Below are positions 61,362 through 64,000 of a stretch of 64,000 nucleotides of DNA, piece after piece. Under the pieces are notes generated by a model, which did no database searches, was not told where the DNA came from, and saw only the letters and a program-made list of their open reading frames with translations. Within the stretch, counting starts at the first letter, position 1. Each line of letters starts with the position of its first letter. The stretch spans positions 1-64,000 of the forward strand of contig CAKTQV010000006.1 in the NCBI GenBank assembly GCA_934597255.1, written 5' to 3'. The translations under genes and the position numbers were made by a program. This stretch comes from an uncultured Oscillospiraceae bacterium. Lineage in GTDB: Bacteria > Bacillota > Clostridia > Oscillospirales > Oscillospiraceae.

Positions 61362-62827
61362 TGAAGAAGACGGACGGAACGTCGCTACGGGAGAGGACGA
61401 AGGCTTCGTACAGGACCCGCCGCTGGCGCGTCGGCAGCTACAGCGTGGCGGCGGTCGTGATCGTGGCGGCCATCGCCGTGGCGCTGAATCTGATCGTCGG
61501 GGCGCTTCCCGGCTCCGCGACGGAGCTGGATATGACGCCGCAGCAGCTTTACACGCTGTCGGGCGAAAGCGAGCAGACGCTCGCGGCGCTTGACCGCGAT
61601 GTGGAGATATACTGGATCGTCCAGAGCGGCAGCGAGGACGCCACGCTGGAGGAGCTGCTCGGCCGCTACGCGGAGTATTCCCATGTCTCCGTCACGCGGG
61701 TCGATCCCGTGAAATACCCCAATTTCCTGTCGGCGTATACGGACGAGTCCGCGGCGAACAACAGCCTGGTCGTCGTCTGCGGCGAGCGCAGCATGTATAT
61801 TCCCTACACGGACATCTGGACGTATTCCGACTATGAGCAGTATGCCTATTACTACTATAACTACGGGCAGGAATACCGCGACACCTTCGCCGGCGAACAG
61901 AAGATCACCAGCGCCGTCGGCTATGTCACGAGCGAGGAGCTTCCCGTGATGTACGTGCTGAGCGGCCACGGCGAGGCGGCGCTGTCCGAGGCGGTGCGGT
62001 CGGCCGTCGCGCTGCAGAACGTGCAGGTGGAGGATCTGTCGCTGCTGACGGTCGAGGCGGTGCCGGACGATTGCGGCATCCTGTGCATCAACGGCCCCGT
62101 GAGCGACCTTTCCGCCGCCGAGACGGCCATGATACGCGAATATCTGGAGCGGGGCGGGCGGCTGCTGGCCGCGACGGCCTACACGCAGGAGGATATGACG
62201 AATTTTGACGGCCTGCTGGCCGATTGGGGGCTGTCCGTGCGGTACGGCTATGTGCTTGAGGACAATTCGCGCTACCACTTTGCCGGCTACGTCGATCTGC
62301 TGCTGCCGGAGATGCAGAGCCACAACATCACAAGCCCGCTGTCGGAGGCCGGCTACAGCGTCCTGTTCCCGGATGCGCAGGCGCTCGTCATGGGAAGCAC
62401 GGCGGAGGATGTCACGCTCTCTTCGCTGCTGAAAAGCTCGTCGGAATCGTATCTGAAGACCGAGCTGGCCGGCACGGCCAATCTGGAAAAGGCGGACGGC
62501 GACGAGGAAGGGCCGTTCGTGCTGGCGGCGGCCGCCGTGAATAAGACCACCGGCGGACAGATTGTCGTGTTCGGCTCGAACAGCTTCATGGAGCGGGACT
62601 TTTCGGATATGGTGTCCGGCGCGAATCTGGATATGTATCTCAACGCGGTCGACTGGCTGTGTGAAAAGACGGAGGCCATCTCCATCCATGCCAAGACCAT
62701 CTCCACCGATTATCTGACCTTCAGCGACAGCGCGGCGGGCGCGGCCCGCGTGGTGCTGCTGGCGCTGGTGCCGCTGGCGTTTGCGGCGGTGGGACTTGTG
62801 ACCTTTATCCGAAGGAGGCGGCGCTGA
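61361..62827 (+). CDS. GldG-like ABC auxiliary protein
   Basis: 488 aa: N-terminal membrane helix (about 30-50), then an extracellular domain typical of ABC-2 auxiliary proteins (LDMTPQQLYTLSGESEQTL, VMYVLSGHGEAAL), and a C-terminal membrane helix (about 465-483, RVVLLALVPLAFAAVGLV) before a basic end. AAAGGAGGTGGAG lies upstream. In the gliding machinery GldF-GldG act together, but such systems in Firmicutes have no known gliding role; the substrate here is unknown. Confidence 0.9.
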   Translation: MKKTDGTSLRERTKASYRTRRWRVGSYSVAAVVIVAAIAVALNLIVGALPGSATELDMTPQQLYTLSGESEQTLAALDRDVEIYWIVQSGSEDATLEELLGRYAEYSHVSVTRVDPVKYPNFLSAYTDESAANNSLVVVCGERSMYIPYTDIWTYSDYEQYAYYYYNYGQEYRDTFAGEQKITSAVGYVTSEELPVMYVLSGHGEAALSEAVRSAVALQNVQVEDLSLLTVEAVPDDCGILCINGPVSDLSAAETAMIREYLERGGRLLAATAYTQEDMTNFDGLLADWGLSVRYGYVLEDNSRYHFAGYVDLLLPEMQSHNITSPLSEAGYSVLFPDAQALVMGSTAEDVTLSSLLKSSSESYLKTELAGTANLEKADGDEEGPFVLAAAAVNKTTGGQIVVFGSNSFMERDFSDMVSGANLDMYLNAVDWLCEKTEAISIHAKTISTDYLTFSDSAAGAARVVLLALVPLAFAAVGLVTFIRRRRR

Positions 62828-64000
62828 TGAAGCGGGGGACTCAATTGCTCGTGCTGCTGGCGGCGCTGGCCGTTGCAGTGGGCGCCTATTTCGCCGTGAC
62901 GGCGGCCGTGAAGGACGGCGAGGGGAAAAAGGCGGAGGAAGCGGCGCAGACGAACGAGCAGCCGCTGGCCGCCGGCGGCTACGACGAGATTGACGCCATG
63001 GCGTGGACCTACGGCGGCGTGAGCGTGTCGCTGGAGCGGGACGGGGACGGACAGTGGTACTGCCCGGACGAGCCGGACTGCCCGATCGATCAGTCGAAGG
63101 CGGCCATCATGCAGTCGGCGGCCAGCGCCGTGGCCGGAGAGCTGTATGTGGAGAAGGCGGAGGAGCTTGCGTCCTACGGGCTGGACGAGCCGCAGCTTGA
63201 GCTGACGGTCCGCGCCGGGGAGGTCGAGCGCCGCTACGCCGTCGGGGATTACAGCGAGCTGGCCGGCCGGTATTACATGACGGTCGACGGCGGCTCGGAC
63301 GTGTATCTGGAGGGCGGCGAGCTGACGGCCAGCTTCTGGTACGATCTGGAGAACCTTGTGCAGTTCGAGTCCGCGCCGGCGGATGTGTCGCAGCTTACGT
63401 CGATGACGGTGGAGACGGACGTGCAGAGCTACACGCTTGAATATGAGGCCGACCCGCTGACGGTCAGCTACACGGACGCGTTCCACTGGTTCGCCGCGGC
63501 GGACGGCGCGTACAGCGCGCTGGACGCGGACAAGGCTGAGGCTCTGTGCAATAAAGCGGCGCAGATCACCTTCAAGGTCTGCGAAACATGGAAGGCGGAC
63601 GCGGCGGCGCTGGCGGAATACGGGCTGGACGAGCCGCAGGGAAGCGTCCGGCTCACCTATGAGACGACCAGCGGCGGGGACGGAAGCTTTGCGCTGGAGT
63701 TCGGCGACTATACGGACGGCGGCGAGATATACGTCCGGCTGGCCGGGTCGTCCATGATCTACCGGGCTGACGGGAGCGTGCTCGACGCGCTCATGCACGC
63801 GAGCCTGACCGCGCTGGCGCCGGAGAATTTCCTGGCGCTCGACGGCGCGCAGATCGCCTCGCTCACGCTGGAGACGGATGGGCTGAGCCGCGCGGTCGAT
63901 ACGGAGCTTTCGGACGTGCAGGATTTTCTGGCGGACTTCTCCGCGCTGTATGCGGCGGACGGAACGCCGGAGGGCGACGGGCGCGGCGAGGCGTTTCTGA
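62827..64000 (+). CDS. DUF4340 family membrane-anchored protein (partial)
   Basis: The frame starts at ATG 62827, overlapping the previous stop by 1 nt, and is open to the window end (about 391 residues). An N-terminal helix (about 5-25) anchors it; the rest repeats the pattern YGLDEPQ (near 117 and 265) with beta-rich segments, as DUF4340 proteins do. It follows GldA/F/G-like genes, the usual neighbours of this family. Its role in the ABC system is unknown. Confidence 0.85.
   Translation, partial: MKRGTQLLVLLAALAVAVGAYFAVTAAVKDGEGKKAEEAAQTNEQPLAAGGYDEIDAMAWTYGGVSVSLERDGDGQWYCPDEPDCPIDQSKAAIMQSAASAVAGELYVEKAEELASYGLDEPQLELTVRAGEVERRYAVGDYSELAGRYYMTVDGGSDVYLEGGELTASFWYDLENLVQFESAPADVSQLTSMTVETDVQSYTLEYEADPLTVSYTDAFHWFAAADGAYSALDADKAEALCNKAAQITFKVCETWKADAAALAEYGLDEPQGSVRLTYETTSGGDGSFALEFGDYTDGGEIYVRLAGSSMIYRADGSVLDALMHASLTALAPENFLALDGAQIASLTLETDGLSRAVDTELSDVQDFLADFSALYAADGTPEGDGRGEAFL

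Overview
The window looks like a chromosomal segment of a high-GC, endospore-forming member of the Firmicutes (class Clostridia; gene content and small-gene composition suggest an Oscillospiraceae-like gut anaerobe, but the family is inference). Evidence: a sigK mother-cell sigma factor, the sporulation genes ypeB, ylbJ, yqfC and yqfD, SLH-domain surface anchoring, Firmicutes gene orders (rimP-nusA-ylxR-ylxQ-infB-rbfA; phoH-ybeY-era-yqzL-recO-mutS2), strong AGGAGG-type ribosome sites, and strongly GC-biased third positions.

Layout. 1-649: the 3' end of a large serine recombinase gene abuts the 3' half of sigK; the junction carries AATGA, the core of the Bacillus subtilis skin recombination site, so the window appears to start inside a sigK-interrupting element. 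646-8087: the translation/RNA operon rimP-nusA-rnpM-ylxQ-infB-rbfA-nrnA-truB-ribF, behind a sigma-A promoter and a leader hairpin that looks like a NusA-type attenuator. 8153-13017: a convergent cysteine desulfurase, then mtaB and serC-serA. 13064-17356: a large secreted SLH-anchored amidase-like protein and three small translationally coupled unknown genes. 17360-22190: trpS (minus), gltX, ypeB and a zinc-ribbon/BIG2 membrane protein. 22222-25481: a three-gene surface-glycan module (sugar aminotransferase, phosphoglycosyl transferase, UDP-GlcNAc 2-epimerase). 25518-27874 (minus): rlmD, an isochorismatase-like gene and a DUF1810 gene broken by one amber codon.

28020-38365: a Mrp-type P-loop ATPase, a CapA-like exported protein, ylbJ (minus), then a compact operon yqfC-yqfD-phoH-ybeY-era-yqzL-recO-mutS2. 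38475-42347: HPr with its own promoter and terminator, then uvrC-rsmD-coaD and a coiled-coil protein. 42480-53819: a division/cell-wall (dcw) cluster, mraZ-rsmH-ftsL-ftsI-mraY-ftsW-murG-murA-divIB-ftsZ, with separate promoters before mraZ, mraY and ftsZ; murC-murF and ftsA are absent. 53856-57522: a pyridoxal kinase-like gene, then an ECF sigma factor paired with a large membrane-anchored extracellular protein. 57525-59350 (minus): trmB and an acyltransferase. 59524-64000: a GldA/GldF/GldG-like ABC system with a DUF4340 protein cut by the window edge.

Most of the sequence is housekeeping with near-continuous coding. The best leads are the interrupted sigK, a possible sigma-K-type promoter inside a hairpin before the three unknown genes, repeated use of terminator-like hairpins touching start codons, a perfect tandem-repeat candidate operator before the glycan module, the atypical FtsZ tail with missing ftsA, and the ECF sigma/sensor pair. 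No tRNA, rRNA, CRISPR array, insertion sequence or recognisable riboswitch was seen.
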